Positions 36,335 to 45,160 of a stretch of 64,000 nucleotides of DNA are shown piece after piece. A program made the translations under genes and the position numbers. The notes under the pieces were generated by a model, which was not told the origin of the DNA, made no database searches, and saw only the letters and a program-made list of their open reading frames with translations. How positions within the stretch are numbered: position 1 is the stretch's first letter; each line of letters opens with the position of its first letter. The DNA is from Dethiosulfatarculus sandiegensis (lineage in GTDB: Bacteria; Desulfobacterota; Desulfarculia; Desulfarculales; Desulfarculaceae): assembly GCF_000931935.2 (NCBI RefSeq), contig NZ_AZAC01000002.1, positions 1 through 64,000 on the forward strand, read 5' to 3'.

Positions 36335-36398
36335 AATTATCTTTACCTTTAAATTTTCCAATAGATATCAATTGCTAGACAGGCAGCCCCTCCCCTTT

Positions 36399-36737
36399 CT
36401 ACCCCCTCAAAAAATACTGATGCCCCACTGCGCCCAAGATCCATACTGCGGCGGAGAGGGTGAAGGCGCTGTAAAAGGAGTAGCCCGCCTTAAGCACACC
36501 CAAAAGGCACACAAAGAAAAGAATGCTGGGGATTATGCCCCAGATGGCGGCGCTCGCGGTTTGGATCATAAGGTCCGTGTCGCCCTGATTTTCCCAATGA
36601 ATCCAGCAGAAGACCAGGGCTCCGGTAAGGGGCATCACCCCTATCAATCCCGCCAGAGGGGGGTATTTTTTGGCCACGCCGGTGGCCAAAAGGATAATCA
36701 AGAGGCTTAAACCGATTTTGATTATGGTTTGCAGCAT
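36399..36737 (-). CDS. Small integral membrane protein, DUF3147-like
   Basis: A 112-residue protein with about four hydrophobic helices: IIKIGLSLLIILLATGVAKK, LAGLIGVMPLTGALVFCW, a third around IWGIIPSILFFVCLLGVL, and a last ending WILGAVGHQYFLRG. The pattern and length resemble DUF3147 family proteins of unknown function. It faces the end of the CRISPR array and is probably monocistronic. Confidence 0.65.
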   Translation of the reverse strand: MLQTIIKIGLSLLIILLATGVAKKYPPLAGLIGVMPLTGALVFCWIHWENQGDTDLMIQTASAAIWGIIPSILFFVCLLGVLKAGYSFYSAFTLSAAVWILGAVGHQYFLRG

Positions 36738-37167
36738 GACGGCTCCGTTTTTTGCAAAGGGAGTTTGGCAAAGAGACTGATTTTAAATTTAGCACAGAGC
36801 AAGCCGGGTTGTTATTAAGGGGCGCCAGGTTTGATGGTTATGCTTGAATGCCCCTGTATTTCCTTGTTTAAAACATTTATTATTAATAACAGATATAAAT
36901 AAGCCGAAACTGAATACCGGCAAGCCCGGTCAGGGCAGATGAAAAAGGTGTTTAACCGGTCCTTGGCCGGCTTATTGGTTTGCGGGGTATTGCGGCTCAT
37001 AACTCTCGGGTGTAGCTTCAGTGATTCAGCCATGGTCAGCCCTTTAAAGGATTTGGCAGGGGGGTGCCAAGATTTGTCCGTGGCCCACCGCGCTGGTAAC
37101 TTTTTATAAAAAGCCTCCAGCCTTCCTTATAGAACCTTGACCAGCCCTTGGGGCGCGGGATTGATAC
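36738..37167. other. Intergenic stretch with no convincing gene
   Basis: 430 bases separating the divergent small membrane protein and the GlcD-type gene. A 72-codon minus-strand frame at 36815-37033 has unconvincing composition. No clear promoter was picked out. Confidence 0.4.
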
Positions 37168-38541
37168 ATGTCTGAAAAGCTCTACGATTTTTTGGAAAAA
37201 ACCGTTGGTAAGGATCTTTGGACCAAAGACCTTATCGACCTGGTCTCCTATTCTTCAGATGCTTCCTTGAATAAAAATCGGCCCGAGGCCGGGGTCTGGC
37301 CCGAGACTGCGGAACAGGTCGCCGCCATCCTGGCCTTTTGCAACCGGGAAAAAATTCCGGTCACCCCGCGCGGGGCGGGCACCGGCTTGACCGGCCTGGC
37401 CGTGCCGGTCCAAGGCGGCCTGGTCATGGACCTGGGGCGCATGGACAAGATCTTGAAGGTCAGCCTGGATGACCGACTGGCCGTGGTCCAGCCGGGTGTG
37501 GTCTACGCGGCCCTGGAAGAGGCCCTGGATCCTTACGGCTTTTTCTTTCCCCCGGACCCGGCCTCCGGCAAGGTGGCCACCCTGGGCGGAAACGTCGCCA
37601 CCAATGCGGGCGGCATGAAAGGCGCCAAATACGGCACCACCAAGGATTATGTGCTGGGCCTGCAAGTTGCCTTGCCCGACGGCAGGCTGATGCGCACCGG
37701 CTCCAACACCATGAAGACCTCGTCAGGCTATAACCTCACCCAGCTTTTCGTGGGCTGTGAGGGCACCCTGGGCGTGGTCACCGAGATCACCCTTAAGATC
37801 AACCCCAGGCCCACTGCCAACTCAACCGCCCTGGCCACCTTTGACAAAATGGAACAGGCGGGCCGGGCTGTCACCGATATCATGAAAAGCGGCATCATCC
37901 CCAGCGTTCTGGAGATAATAGACAACGCCACCCTGGTTGCCATAAACCAGAACAGCGACATGGGCCTGCCCGAGGTCGGCGGCATGCTCCTGGTGGAGAC
38001 AGACGGCTACACCCAGGGCGAGACCGAGTATCAGCTGGAAAAGGTAATAGATCTTTTCAAGAAAAACGGAGCCCTGGAGGTTCGCAAGGCAGCCAGCGAT
38101 GAAGAGGCCCAGTCCCTTTGGCTGGCCCGTAAATCCTCCTATGCGGTGATCAGCCGCATAAGCAACGCCCTTTTGGTGGAGGACATGGCCGTGCCCATGA
38201 GCCAGGTGGCCTATATGCTGGCCTATCTGGATGACCTGGCCGCCAGGCACAAGGTGCGCATCGCAACCGTGGGCCACGCCGGAGACGGCAACCTGCACCC
38301 CACCATCTGTTTTGACGGTACGGATGAAGAAGAAGTGAAAAGGGTGCACGCCGCATCCAAGGAGCTCTTTAAAAAGGTGGTCGAGGTGGGCGGCACCCTC
38401 ACCGGTGAACACGGCATAGGCATGGACAAGGCACCCTATATGTCCCTTGAACACGATCAGGCGGCCATGGAGACCATGCGGGGTCTTAAGAAGTTCTTTG
38501 ATCCCAACAATATACTCAATCCTGACAAGATGAGTGTCTAG
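37168..38541 (+). CDS. FAD-linked 2-hydroxyacid dehydrogenase, GlcD family
   Basis: A 457-residue flavoprotein that would oxidise a D-2-hydroxyacid (glycolate, D-lactate or similar) to the 2-keto acid. The FAD_binding_4 domain has PRGAGTGLTGLAVP (about 69-82), FPPDPAS and GGNVATNAGGMKGAKYGTT. The C-terminal oxidase domain has HAGDGNLHPTI and GTLTGEHGIGMDK, the substrate and flavin contacts of the GlcD/DLD family. No iron-sulfur partner (GlcF) lies beside it, so the electron acceptor is encoded elsewhere or differs. A terminator follows. Confidence 0.88.
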   Translation: MSEKLYDFLEKTVGKDLWTKDLIDLVSYSSDASLNKNRPEAGVWPETAEQVAAILAFCNREKIPVTPRGAGTGLTGLAVPVQGGLVMDLGRMDKILKVSLDDRLAVVQPGVVYAALEEALDPYGFFFPPDPASGKVATLGGNVATNAGGMKGAKYGTTKDYVLGLQVALPDGRLMRTGSNTMKTSSGYNLTQLFVGCEGTLGVVTEITLKINPRPTANSTALATFDKMEQAGRAVTDIMKSGIIPSVLEIIDNATLVAINQNSDMGLPEVGGMLLVETDGYTQGETEYQLEKVIDLFKKNGALEVRKAASDEEAQSLWLARKSSYAVISRISNALLVEDMAVPMSQVAYMLAYLDDLAARHKVRIATVGHAGDGNLHPTICFDGTDEEEVKRVHAASKELFKKVVEVGGTLTGEHGIGMDKAPYMSLEHDQAAMETMRGLKKFFDPNNILNPDKMSV

Positions 38542-38588
38542 CAGGTGAAAGGGGCCTCACCCTTAGAGGCCCAACTTTTCTTAACTAA

Positions 38589-38613
38589 GCCCATAAGAAA
38601 TGGGCCTTTTTTA
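38589..38613 (+). terminator. Rho-independent terminator
   Basis: GCCCAT/ATGGGC stem with a five-base loop and CTTTTTT tail, 48 bases after the GlcD-type stop. Confidence 0.8.
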
Positions 38614-38639
38614 TGGCGGCTTTTTAGGGGAATTTGAAA

Positions 38640-40259
38640 ATGAGCCTTAAAGCGGACCTTTTGTTTATAAATGCCCGGGTTTTTGACCGGGGTGAAAATC
38701 TTGCCCGGGAAGATGCTGTTGCCATCAGACGGAACAGGATTCTGGCTGTGGGTGAAAGCCGGGATTTAAGGCCCCTGATGGGTGCGAACACCATGGTCAT
38801 AGACCTGGCCGGGGGCTCGCTTTTACCGGGGTTTTTTGATCCGCACCTGCATTTTTACGAGTGGTCCTTAAAACGCAGCCAACTGGACCTTTCCCAGGCA
38901 GCCAGCCTGGATGATCTCCTGCAAAAGCTGGATGAATTCCAGGCCGATATGCCTGCCGGGCAATGGCTTTTGGGTTTCAGCTGGAACGAAGTGGACTGGC
39001 CCGAGCCCATAATGCCGACCAGGGAATACTTGGACAGGGTTGCCCCGGACCGGCCCGTGGCCCTGTGGCGCTGTGATTTTCACCTGGCTGTGGTGAACTC
39101 GATGGCCCTCAAAAGGGCAGGCATTGGTCCGGAGACCCCGGACCCGGCCGAAGGGCGCATAGAAAAAGACGCCAAGGGCGTTCCCACCGGAGTCTTAAGG
39201 GAGCTGGCCATCAATCTTATAAGGGATAAGATTCCGGCCTCCACAGACGAACAGGTGATGGATGCCCTGGAAAAGGGCGTCAAGGCGGCCCATGCCCTGG
39301 GCATAACCGCTTTGCAGGATGTGCGGCTCATGGATGACACAGACGGCCCGGCCATGTTGCGGGCCGCCAGACGCTTGGAGGAAAAGGGCCTCCTTGACCT
39401 GCGTCTTTGGGTGAGCCTGGCCGCCAATCAGCTTGATGAAGCGGTGGCCTTGGGCCTGCGCACCGGCCTGGGTAGTGATCGGCTCAAGATAGGGCATATC
39501 AAGTATTTCAGTGACGGCGGCATGGGTGGCCGCACCGCCTGGATGCTCGAGCCTTATCTGGATGGCCAAACCGGTATGCCCTTGATCGACCCGGCGGATC
39601 TGGAAAAGGAAGTGGCCAAGGCCCAGGCCGCCGGACTGGCGGTTATGATCCACGCGGTCGGCGATAGGGCGACCAGGGAAGTCATAGGCGTATTTGAAAA
39701 AACAGCCGCGCCGGCCTTGCTCGGAGGCTCCGGCCCGGCCTTGCCCCACCGCATAGAGCATGTGCAGAATATCCATCCCGATGATCTGCCCAGGCTCGGC
39801 AGACTGCCGATCGCCGCCTGCCTCACCCCGCCGAATCTGGTTTTGGATATTAATACTGTGGATAAAAGCGTGGGCAAAAGGGGTCGCTACACCTATGCTT
39901 TAAAGGATATCCTGGCTTGCGGAGTGCCTACCATGTTCAGCTCGGACTGCCCGGTCTGTTCTCCCGACCCGCTTTTGGGGATCAGGGCGGCGGTAACCAG
40001 GCAGCGGCTCGACAACACCCCGGCAGGCGGCTGGCATCCCGAATCGAGAATCAAAACCGCCCAAGCGGTGCAAGCCTATACCGAAAAACCGGCTGTTCTG
40101 CATAATGCCGGAAAAGAGCTGGGAAGGGTGGCTCCGGGATATATGGCGGACCTGGTGGTGTTGGATAAAGATATCCTGACCTGCCCGCCGGAAGACCTGC
40201 ACAGGCTTAAAATTCGCTTTACCGTTTTTGAGGGCAGGGTGGTTCACCAGGCTGAGTAA
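38640..40259 (+). CDS. YtcJ-type amidohydrolase
   Basis: A 539-residue metal-dependent hydrolase of the amidohydrolase superfamily, in the branch that includes YtcJ and N-substituted formamide deformylase. Metal-binding HxH is in PGFFDPHLHFYEW. Family segments are FSWNEVDW, the FSDGGMGGRTAWM motif, IHAVGDRA, RIEHVQ and FSSDCPV with the final metal Asp. It would cleave an amide, formamide or related C-N bond in the cytoplasm. ATG at 38640 follows AGGGGA and is preferred to TTG at 38634. It lies upstream of the TRAP operon and may supply or process the same substrate class. Confidence 0.85.
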   Translation: MSLKADLLFINARVFDRGENLAREDAVAIRRNRILAVGESRDLRPLMGANTMVIDLAGGSLLPGFFDPHLHFYEWSLKRSQLDLSQAASLDDLLQKLDEFQADMPAGQWLLGFSWNEVDWPEPIMPTREYLDRVAPDRPVALWRCDFHLAVVNSMALKRAGIGPETPDPAEGRIEKDAKGVPTGVLRELAINLIRDKIPASTDEQVMDALEKGVKAAHALGITALQDVRLMDDTDGPAMLRAARRLEEKGLLDLRLWVSLAANQLDEAVALGLRTGLGSDRLKIGHIKYFSDGGMGGRTAWMLEPYLDGQTGMPLIDPADLEKEVAKAQAAGLAVMIHAVGDRATREVIGVFEKTAAPALLGGSGPALPHRIEHVQNIHPDDLPRLGRLPIAACLTPPNLVLDINTVDKSVGKRGRYTYALKDILACGVPTMFSSDCPVCSPDPLLGIRAAVTRQRLDNTPAGGWHPESRIKTAQAVQAYTEKPAVLHNAGKELGRVAPGYMADLVVLDKDILTCPPEDLHRLKIRFTVFEGRVVHQAE

Positions 40260-40641
40260 AAAAAGACCCGAATTTCAGCCAGGCTTAAGGCCTTATCATG
40301 GCCGATTTTTTATTGAAAAAACGCAAGAGATTTGAAAAGATGCCAAAATATAAATTTTTACTGGTGGTTAAGGTTTAAACTTTTCCCTTGGAGAAAATTT
40401 TGGAACCTTGACTTACCCAGCGCAACCAGCTATTTTTTGGCATTTCCGTGGTAAGCTAAGGGGGTTTTGCAAGAAGGCCGCAGTTGTATCTGATTCCGGG
40501 GACAGCCTTGGGATCCGCTGTTTTTCGAAATCTCCCGTAGACGGTTTCGTCCGGCCAAGCCGCGAGAATAAATGGACAGGGCAAAGCTCCTTATAGGGTA
40601 CTGCCCGCCTTGGTTGTTCGCTTACATGAAAGGAAAGTCAA
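40260..40641. other. Upstream region of the TRAP operon
   Basis: 382 bases. It holds the promoter at 40408-40436 and a weak GGCC-loop-GGCC hairpin with T-run near 40287 that may end the amidohydrolase transcript. Nothing else is visible in the long leader. Confidence 0.45.
40408..40436 (+). promoter_or_regulatory. Putative sigma-70 promoter of the TRAP operon
   Basis: TTGACT, 17 bp, TATTTT. It would give a leader of about 200 bases before dctP. Confidence 0.5.
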
Positions 40642-41727
40642 ATGAAGAAATTGACAGTGCTTATGCTCGCCCTGGCCCTGGCGCTTTGTTTCAGCGTCGC
40701 TGCCAGTGCCAAGGTTACCATAAAATTGGCCAACTCCGGTCCGGATCGCCCGGATAACCGAACAGTCAAGGCTGTGGCTATCTTCAAGGACATGGTGGAA
40801 AAGGGAACCAACGGCGAGGTGGAGGTCAAGGCCTACCACGCCAGCAAGCTCGGTAATGAGCGCGAGGCCCTGGAAGGCGTCAAGATGGGCACCATCCAGA
40901 TGGGCACCCTCTCATCCGGCGCGGTCCCCGGCTTTTTCCAGGAGGTCATGGCCTTTGATATCCCCTATTTCGTATCCTCCGCCCCGGCTGCCTGGGAGGT
41001 CTTTGAGTCTCCTTTTGCCGAGAAATTCAAAGATGCCTTCTTGAAAAAGACCGGCGTGCGCATCCTGGGCATCACCGAAAACGGCTACCGCCACTTCACT
41101 AACGGGGTGCGGGAAGTCAAGGTTCCCAAGGACATGGAAGGACTTAAGGTCCGCACCATGGAGAATCCGGCCCACATGGCCATGGTCAAGTCTCTTGGCG
41201 CCAACCCCACCCCGGTTCCCTTTGGCGAACTTTACATGGCGCTGCAGCAGAACGTGGTCGACGCCATGGAATGTCCCATTGTGCTGATCTACGACATGAA
41301 GTTCTATGAGGTGCAGAAGTACATGACCTTGGACGGTCACCTCTACAACCCGCTTTTCATCTTTATCAACGACCGTTTCTATAACAAGAAACTCACCCCT
41401 GAGCAGCAGAAGGTGGTGGCCGACGCAGCCAAGGTCATGGTCATGACCCACGCCGGATTCAGCCAACTCGCCAACAGGGAGGGCCTGGATAAGTTGAAAG
41501 CCAAGGGTATGCAGGTCTACAAGCCCACGCCTGAGGAACTGGCCCAGTTCCGCAAACTGGCCCAGCCCGCCGGGTTGGAGTTTATCCAGGGCAAGATCGG
41601 CAAGGAATGGGTCGACGGAGCTTTAGAGGCTGCCAAGGTCGCAGAGGTCAAGGTGGGCGACAAGGCCGACGCCATTGTGCAACAGCACATTGACAAGGCC
41701 CAGGAACTTTACAAGAAAATTAAATAA
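40642..41727 (+). CDS. dctP: TRAP transporter solute-binding protein
   Basis: A 361-residue periplasmic receptor of the DctP family. A signal peptide (KKLTVLMLALALALCFSVAA, cut after ASA) precedes the mature protein. Family marks are GSAVPGFF-like SSGAVPGFFQEVMAFDIPY, the loop GYRHFTNGVREV, and LKVRTMENPAHMAMVKSLG with the carboxylate-binding Arg (about residue 173). Such receptors usually bind an organic or keto acid. It is followed by an mRNA hairpin, then dctQ and dctM. Confidence 0.93.
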   Translation: MKKLTVLMLALALALCFSVAASAKVTIKLANSGPDRPDNRTVKAVAIFKDMVEKGTNGEVEVKAYHASKLGNEREALEGVKMGTIQMGTLSSGAVPGFFQEVMAFDIPYFVSSAPAAWEVFESPFAEKFKDAFLKKTGVRILGITENGYRHFTNGVREVKVPKDMEGLKVRTMENPAHMAMVKSLGANPTPVPFGELYMALQQNVVDAMECPIVLIYDMKFYEVQKYMTLDGHLYNPLFIFINDRFYNKKLTPEQQKVVADAAKVMVMTHAGFSQLANREGLDKLKAKGMQVYKPTPEELAQFRKLAQPAGLEFIQGKIGKEWVDGALEAAKVAEVKVGDKADAIVQQHIDKAQELYKKIK

Positions 41728-41758
41728 GGCCTTATTGGTCTGCTGAATTCGGGGGCAG

Positions 41759-41781
41759 GGGGTGGTGTTCAAGGCCACCCC
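41759..41781 (+). other. mRNA hairpin between dctP and dctQ
   Basis: GGGGTGG pairs with CCACCCC, nine-base loop, flanked by further G-rich and C-rich bases that may extend the stem. A weak T-rich tail follows. Such hairpins commonly raise the yield of the binding protein relative to the membrane subunits. Confidence 0.5.
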
Positions 41782-41833
41782 TTCCCCTTTGTTTTTGCCA
41801 GGGCCGAGGCAAAAGGCCTCCAGGGTAAATTAA

Positions 41834-42409
41834 ATGAAAAACCTTTCCTTTTATATAAACCGCCTGGCCAACGGTCAGGTCCGGTTCTGCAAGAAAATGC
41901 TCCTGGTCCTGGGGCTCTCCATGACCATCCTCATTTTGGTGCAGGTGTTTTTCCGCTATGTGGTGGATGAATCCATCTCCTGGTCCGAGGAAGCGGCCCG
42001 TTACCTTATGGTCTGGATGGGCGCTCTGGGCGCGGTGGTTGCACTGCGCCAGGGCCGTCACATCGGGGTCAGGGTTTTGGTGGAGCGTTTGCCGGAAAAC
42101 AGCTATGACCGCTTTATCGTGCCCCTGGTGCAGGTGACCATCGGAACCTTTTTGTTCTTTTTGTTTTGGCAGGGCGTGGAGCTGGCTGTGTTTAACTATG
42201 ACCAGCTGTCTCCGGCGCTGGAGATTCCCATGCTCTTTCCCTATGCCGCGGTTCCGATCGGCGCTTTGATGATGATTCTGGATATTTTCGCCGATATGCT
42301 GGAGGACCGCTGGCCCACCCCGGCCGGTTCCCGGGCCAATCTGGCCGCCGCCACTTTGGAAGGCTCCAAGACCGGGGATTCCTGCCAGACTGGGGAGGAA
42401 GCCAAATGA
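41834..42409 (+). CDS. dctQ: TRAP transporter small permease
   Basis: A 191-residue membrane protein with four predicted helices (first around MLLVLGLSMTILILVQVFF, last around FPYAAVPIGALMMILDIF). The ESISWSEEAARYLMVWMG signature is typical of DctQ. A longer hydrophilic C-tail (about 155-191) is present. Its stop overlaps the dctM start by four bases. Confidence 0.92.
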   Translation: MKNLSFYINRLANGQVRFCKKMLLVLGLSMTILILVQVFFRYVVDESISWSEEAARYLMVWMGALGAVVALRQGRHIGVRVLVERLPENSYDRFIVPLVQVTIGTFLFFLFWQGVELAVFNYDQLSPALEIPMLFPYAAVPIGALMMILDIFADMLEDRWPTPAGSRANLAAATLEGSKTGDSCQTGEEAK

Positions 42410-43689
42410 TAACTATTTTAGGAATTGTTTTTCTGGTTACCCTGGCCTTGGGCATACCTGTGGCATTTTGCCTGGGTATAACCAGCCTCACCGCCCTTTG
42501 GATGATGGATGTGCCGCTTCTGGTCCTGGCCCAGCGCACCTTTACCGGGGTGGACAGCTTTCCCTTGATGGCTGTTCCCTTTTTTGTGCTGGCCGGTGAG
42601 CTTATGAATAAAGGCGGCACCACCCAAAGGCTCATTGACTTTGCCCATGCCCTGGTGGGGCGCATCCCCGGCGGCCTGGCCCACACCAATATCGTGGCTT
42701 CCATGTTTTTTGGCGGCATAAGCGGATCCGCAGTGGCGGACGCGGCCGCCATGGGCACAATCCTGGTGCCGGGCATGACCAAAAAAGGCTATCCCGCCGG
42801 GTTTTCGGCCGCGGTAACCGCCGCTTCTTCAACTATGGGCCCCATTATTCCGCCTTCCATTTTTATGGTGATCATGGGCGTGACCACGGGCCTTTCCATT
42901 GGCGGGCTCTTTGCCGCGGGCGTGGTCCCCGGCTTTTTGCTGGGATTCACCATGATGGCCTACTCCTGGTATCTGGCTGTGCGCCGGGGCTTTCCCAGGG
43001 AAGAAGGCTGGATGGGGTTCAGTCAATCAGTCAAGTCCTTTGTCAGGGCCTTTCCCGCGCTTTTGGCTCCCATAATCATTCTTGGCGGCATCTTGGGCGG
43101 AATCTTTACAGCCACCGAGGCCGCGGCTGTGGCGGTTTTTTATGCCTTTCTCCTGGGAATCTTTGTATTCAAGGAACTTAAGCTAAAAGACCTGCCCGAG
43201 ATATTCATCAATTCAGGGGTCACCACAGCGGTATTGCTTTTGATCATCGGCATGGCCAACATCTTCGCCTGGGTGCTCACAGCCGAGCAGATTCCCCAGC
43301 AGATCGCCGATGTCATGCTCAAGATCACCAAAAACCCCTATATGATCCTGCTTTTCATAAACCTGTTTTTGATCTTTATCGGCATGTTCCTTGAAGGCGG
43401 GGCGGCCATCATTATTCTGGCTCCCACGCTTTTGGCCGTGGCCACGGCTGTGGGAATTCAGCCCTTGCATTTCGGCCTGGTGATGGTTTTGAATATTGTG
43501 GTGGGGCTTTTGACTCCGCCTTTGGGGGTGTGCCTGTTTGTGGTCTGCGGGGTGACCGGGCTCAGCCTTTCCCGCATAACCAAAGCCGTGCTTCCATTTC
43601 TGGCACTTGAATTCGGGGTGCTTTTGCTGGTGACCTATGTGCCGGGCATCATCCTGGCCATTCCCACCTGGTTGGGCTACATGAGGTGA
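42406..43689 (+). CDS. dctM: TRAP transporter large permease
   Basis: A 427-residue polytopic protein with about 12 hydrophobic segments that carries the substrate with sodium. Family marks are PLMAVPFFVLAGELMNKGG, SGSAVADAAAMGTILVPGM and AAASSTMGPIIPPS. It overlaps dctQ upstream, and its stop precedes the aminotransferase by a few bases. Confidence 0.95.
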   Translation: MITILGIVFLVTLALGIPVAFCLGITSLTALWMMDVPLLVLAQRTFTGVDSFPLMAVPFFVLAGELMNKGGTTQRLIDFAHALVGRIPGGLAHTNIVASMFFGGISGSAVADAAAMGTILVPGMTKKGYPAGFSAAVTAASSTMGPIIPPSIFMVIMGVTTGLSIGGLFAAGVVPGFLLGFTMMAYSWYLAVRRGFPREEGWMGFSQSVKSFVRAFPALLAPIIILGGILGGIFTATEAAAVAVFYAFLLGIFVFKELKLKDLPEIFINSGVTTAVLLLIIGMANIFAWVLTAEQIPQQIADVMLKITKNPYMILLFINLFLIFIGMFLEGGAAIIILAPTLLAVATAVGIQPLHFGLVMVLNIVVGLLTPPLGVCLFVVCGVTGLSLSRITKAVLPFLALEFGVLLLVTYVPGIILAIPTWLGYMR

Positions 43690-43694
43690 TAAAT

Positions 43695-44861
43695 ATGCAG
43701 GAAAAGAAACTTTGCCGCACTGTGCGCCAGGTCGAGCCCTCTCCCATCAGGGAGATGTTCACCAAGGCCACGGAATATGAGAATGTGATTTCCCTGGGCA
43801 TCGGCGAACCGGATTTTCACACTCCTGCTCCGGTAAGTCAGTCCGCCCTGGAAGACGCCCTGGCCGGTTATACCCACTACACCGCCAGTCAGGGACAGCC
43901 CGAACTGCTCGACGCCTTGACCGCTTACCTCAACCCTAATTACGGCGGCGAGCTCAAGCGTGAGAATATCATGCTCACCGTAGGCGGCATGGGGGCTTTG
44001 GTGGGCAGTTTTCGCGCCATATTTGATCCGGGCGACGAGATCATTGTTCCGGAGCCCTATTTCCCGGCCTACAAGGCCATGATAGCGCTTTCAGACGGGG
44101 TCATGGTGAATGCGCGCACCACTTTTGAAGACGGCTTTACCGTAAAGCCCGAGGAGATAGAGCGCCGCATCACCCCCAAAACCAAGGCGATTTTACTTAA
44201 CAGCCCCAACAACCCCACCGGGGCCATGATCCCGAAAGAAGACCTGGATCAGATCGCCGAGCTGGTGAAAAAACATGACCTGCTGGTCATTTCAGATGAA
44301 GTCTACGACCGGTTTGTGTTTGACAACCAAAAGCATGATTCCATTTACAACAGACCGGGCATGGCGGAACGAACTTTGGTGATTGGCTCTTTCAGCAAGG
44401 CCTTTGCCATGACCGGCTGGCGTTTGGGCTGGGTCTTTGGACCCAAGGAGCTGATAGCGGGCGTGCTCAAGGTGACCACCTTCTACACCTCCTGCCCCAG
44501 TTCGGTCAGCCAGAGGGCGGGCCTGGCCGCCTTGAACCAGCCTGAGGAGACCTGGCTCGAGATATCCCGGGCCTTTGAAAAAAGGCGCGATATAGCCTAT
44601 GAGGCCTTGAGCGCCATGGATGGGGTCAAGGTTCACAAGCCTGCGGGATCGTTTTATATCTTCCCCTCAATAAAGGAACTGACAGACGACACCCTGGCTT
44701 TCAGCCTTGAGCTTTTGGATAAAAAGCAGGTGGTTGTGGTTCCGGGCAGCGGGTTTGGCCCCTCCGGCACTGATTGCGTGCGCCTGGCCTGCACAGTAAG
44801 TGAAAAAGACCTCACCCTGGCTTTGGAAAAGATGGCTGATTTTTGCAAGGCCCTTAAGTAA
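43695..44861 (+). CDS. PLP-dependent class I/II aminotransferase
   Basis: A 388-residue fold-type I aminotransferase (AspC/AraT-like group). Seen: ISLGIGEPDFHTP, YTHYTASQGQPELLDAL, NSPNNPTGAMI, the PLP Asp in ISDEVYDRF, and the Schiff-base Lys in GSFSKAFAMTGWRLGW (near 234). ATG at 43695 follows GAGGTGAT and is preferred to GTG at 43686. Being the last gene of the TRAP operon, it probably interconverts the imported acid (as a 2-keto acid) with an amino acid, or removes nitrogen from one. Confidence 0.9.
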   Translation: MQEKKLCRTVRQVEPSPIREMFTKATEYENVISLGIGEPDFHTPAPVSQSALEDALAGYTHYTASQGQPELLDALTAYLNPNYGGELKRENIMLTVGGMGALVGSFRAIFDPGDEIIVPEPYFPAYKAMIALSDGVMVNARTTFEDGFTVKPEEIERRITPKTKAILLNSPNNPTGAMIPKEDLDQIAELVKKHDLLVISDEVYDRFVFDNQKHDSIYNRPGMAERTLVIGSFSKAFAMTGWRLGWVFGPKELIAGVLKVTTFYTSCPSSVSQRAGLAALNQPEETWLEISRAFEKRRDIAYEALSAMDGVKVHKPAGSFYIFPSIKELTDDTLAFSLELLDKKQVVVVPGSGFGPSGTDCVRLACTVSEKDLTLALEKMADFCKALK

Positions 44862-44882
44862 CGGGAAATCAGGTTTAATTAC

Positions 44883-44923
44883 AAACCGGTCAGGGTGCTT
44901 TCCAAAGGGCCCCTGGCCGGTTT
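44883..44923 (+). terminator. Hairpin at the end of the TRAP operon
   Basis: A 13-bp stem (AAACCGG-T-CAGGG against CCCTG-G-CCGGTTT, one G-T pair) with a 15-base loop, 22 bases after the aminotransferase stop. There is no U-tract, so termination may be inefficient or factor-dependent. Confidence 0.55.
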
Positions 44924-45070
44924 GCTTAAAAACCTGGAGCTTTTTGCAAGTTTCTTTTTTTCAACCCTGAAACGAATAATTCAAAAAATTAAAACCAATC
45001 CAAGCGAGCCATTTCAAAGATCAAAGCCTGCTTTGAAATTGGTTTTCCGGAATGGTCTTTTTATCTCCTA

Positions 45071-45100
45071 TTGACTTGAGGGGTTAATACGTATTATGAT
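45071..45100 (+). promoter_or_regulatory. IclR-gene promoter with overlapping palindrome
   Basis: TTGACT, 18 bp, TATGAT. The perfect palindrome AATACGTATT (45086-45095) sits across the spacer and -10 edge, the place for a repressor operator. Autoregulation by the adjacent IclR-type protein is a natural guess. Confidence 0.5.
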
Positions 45101-45160
45101 CTGCGCATAGTAAAATATATTTTCGCCATGTGTAAACTATTTATTGCTGGGGAGAGAATA

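Noticed and set aside
35447..36378. Several ORFs with repeated SKLPMRQFT or NCRIGSLE segments
   Set aside because: These are translations of the CRISPR repeats, not proteins.
36815..37033. 72-codon minus-strand ORF before the GlcD-type gene
   Set aside because: No domain, weak start context and mixed composition; not supportable as a gene.
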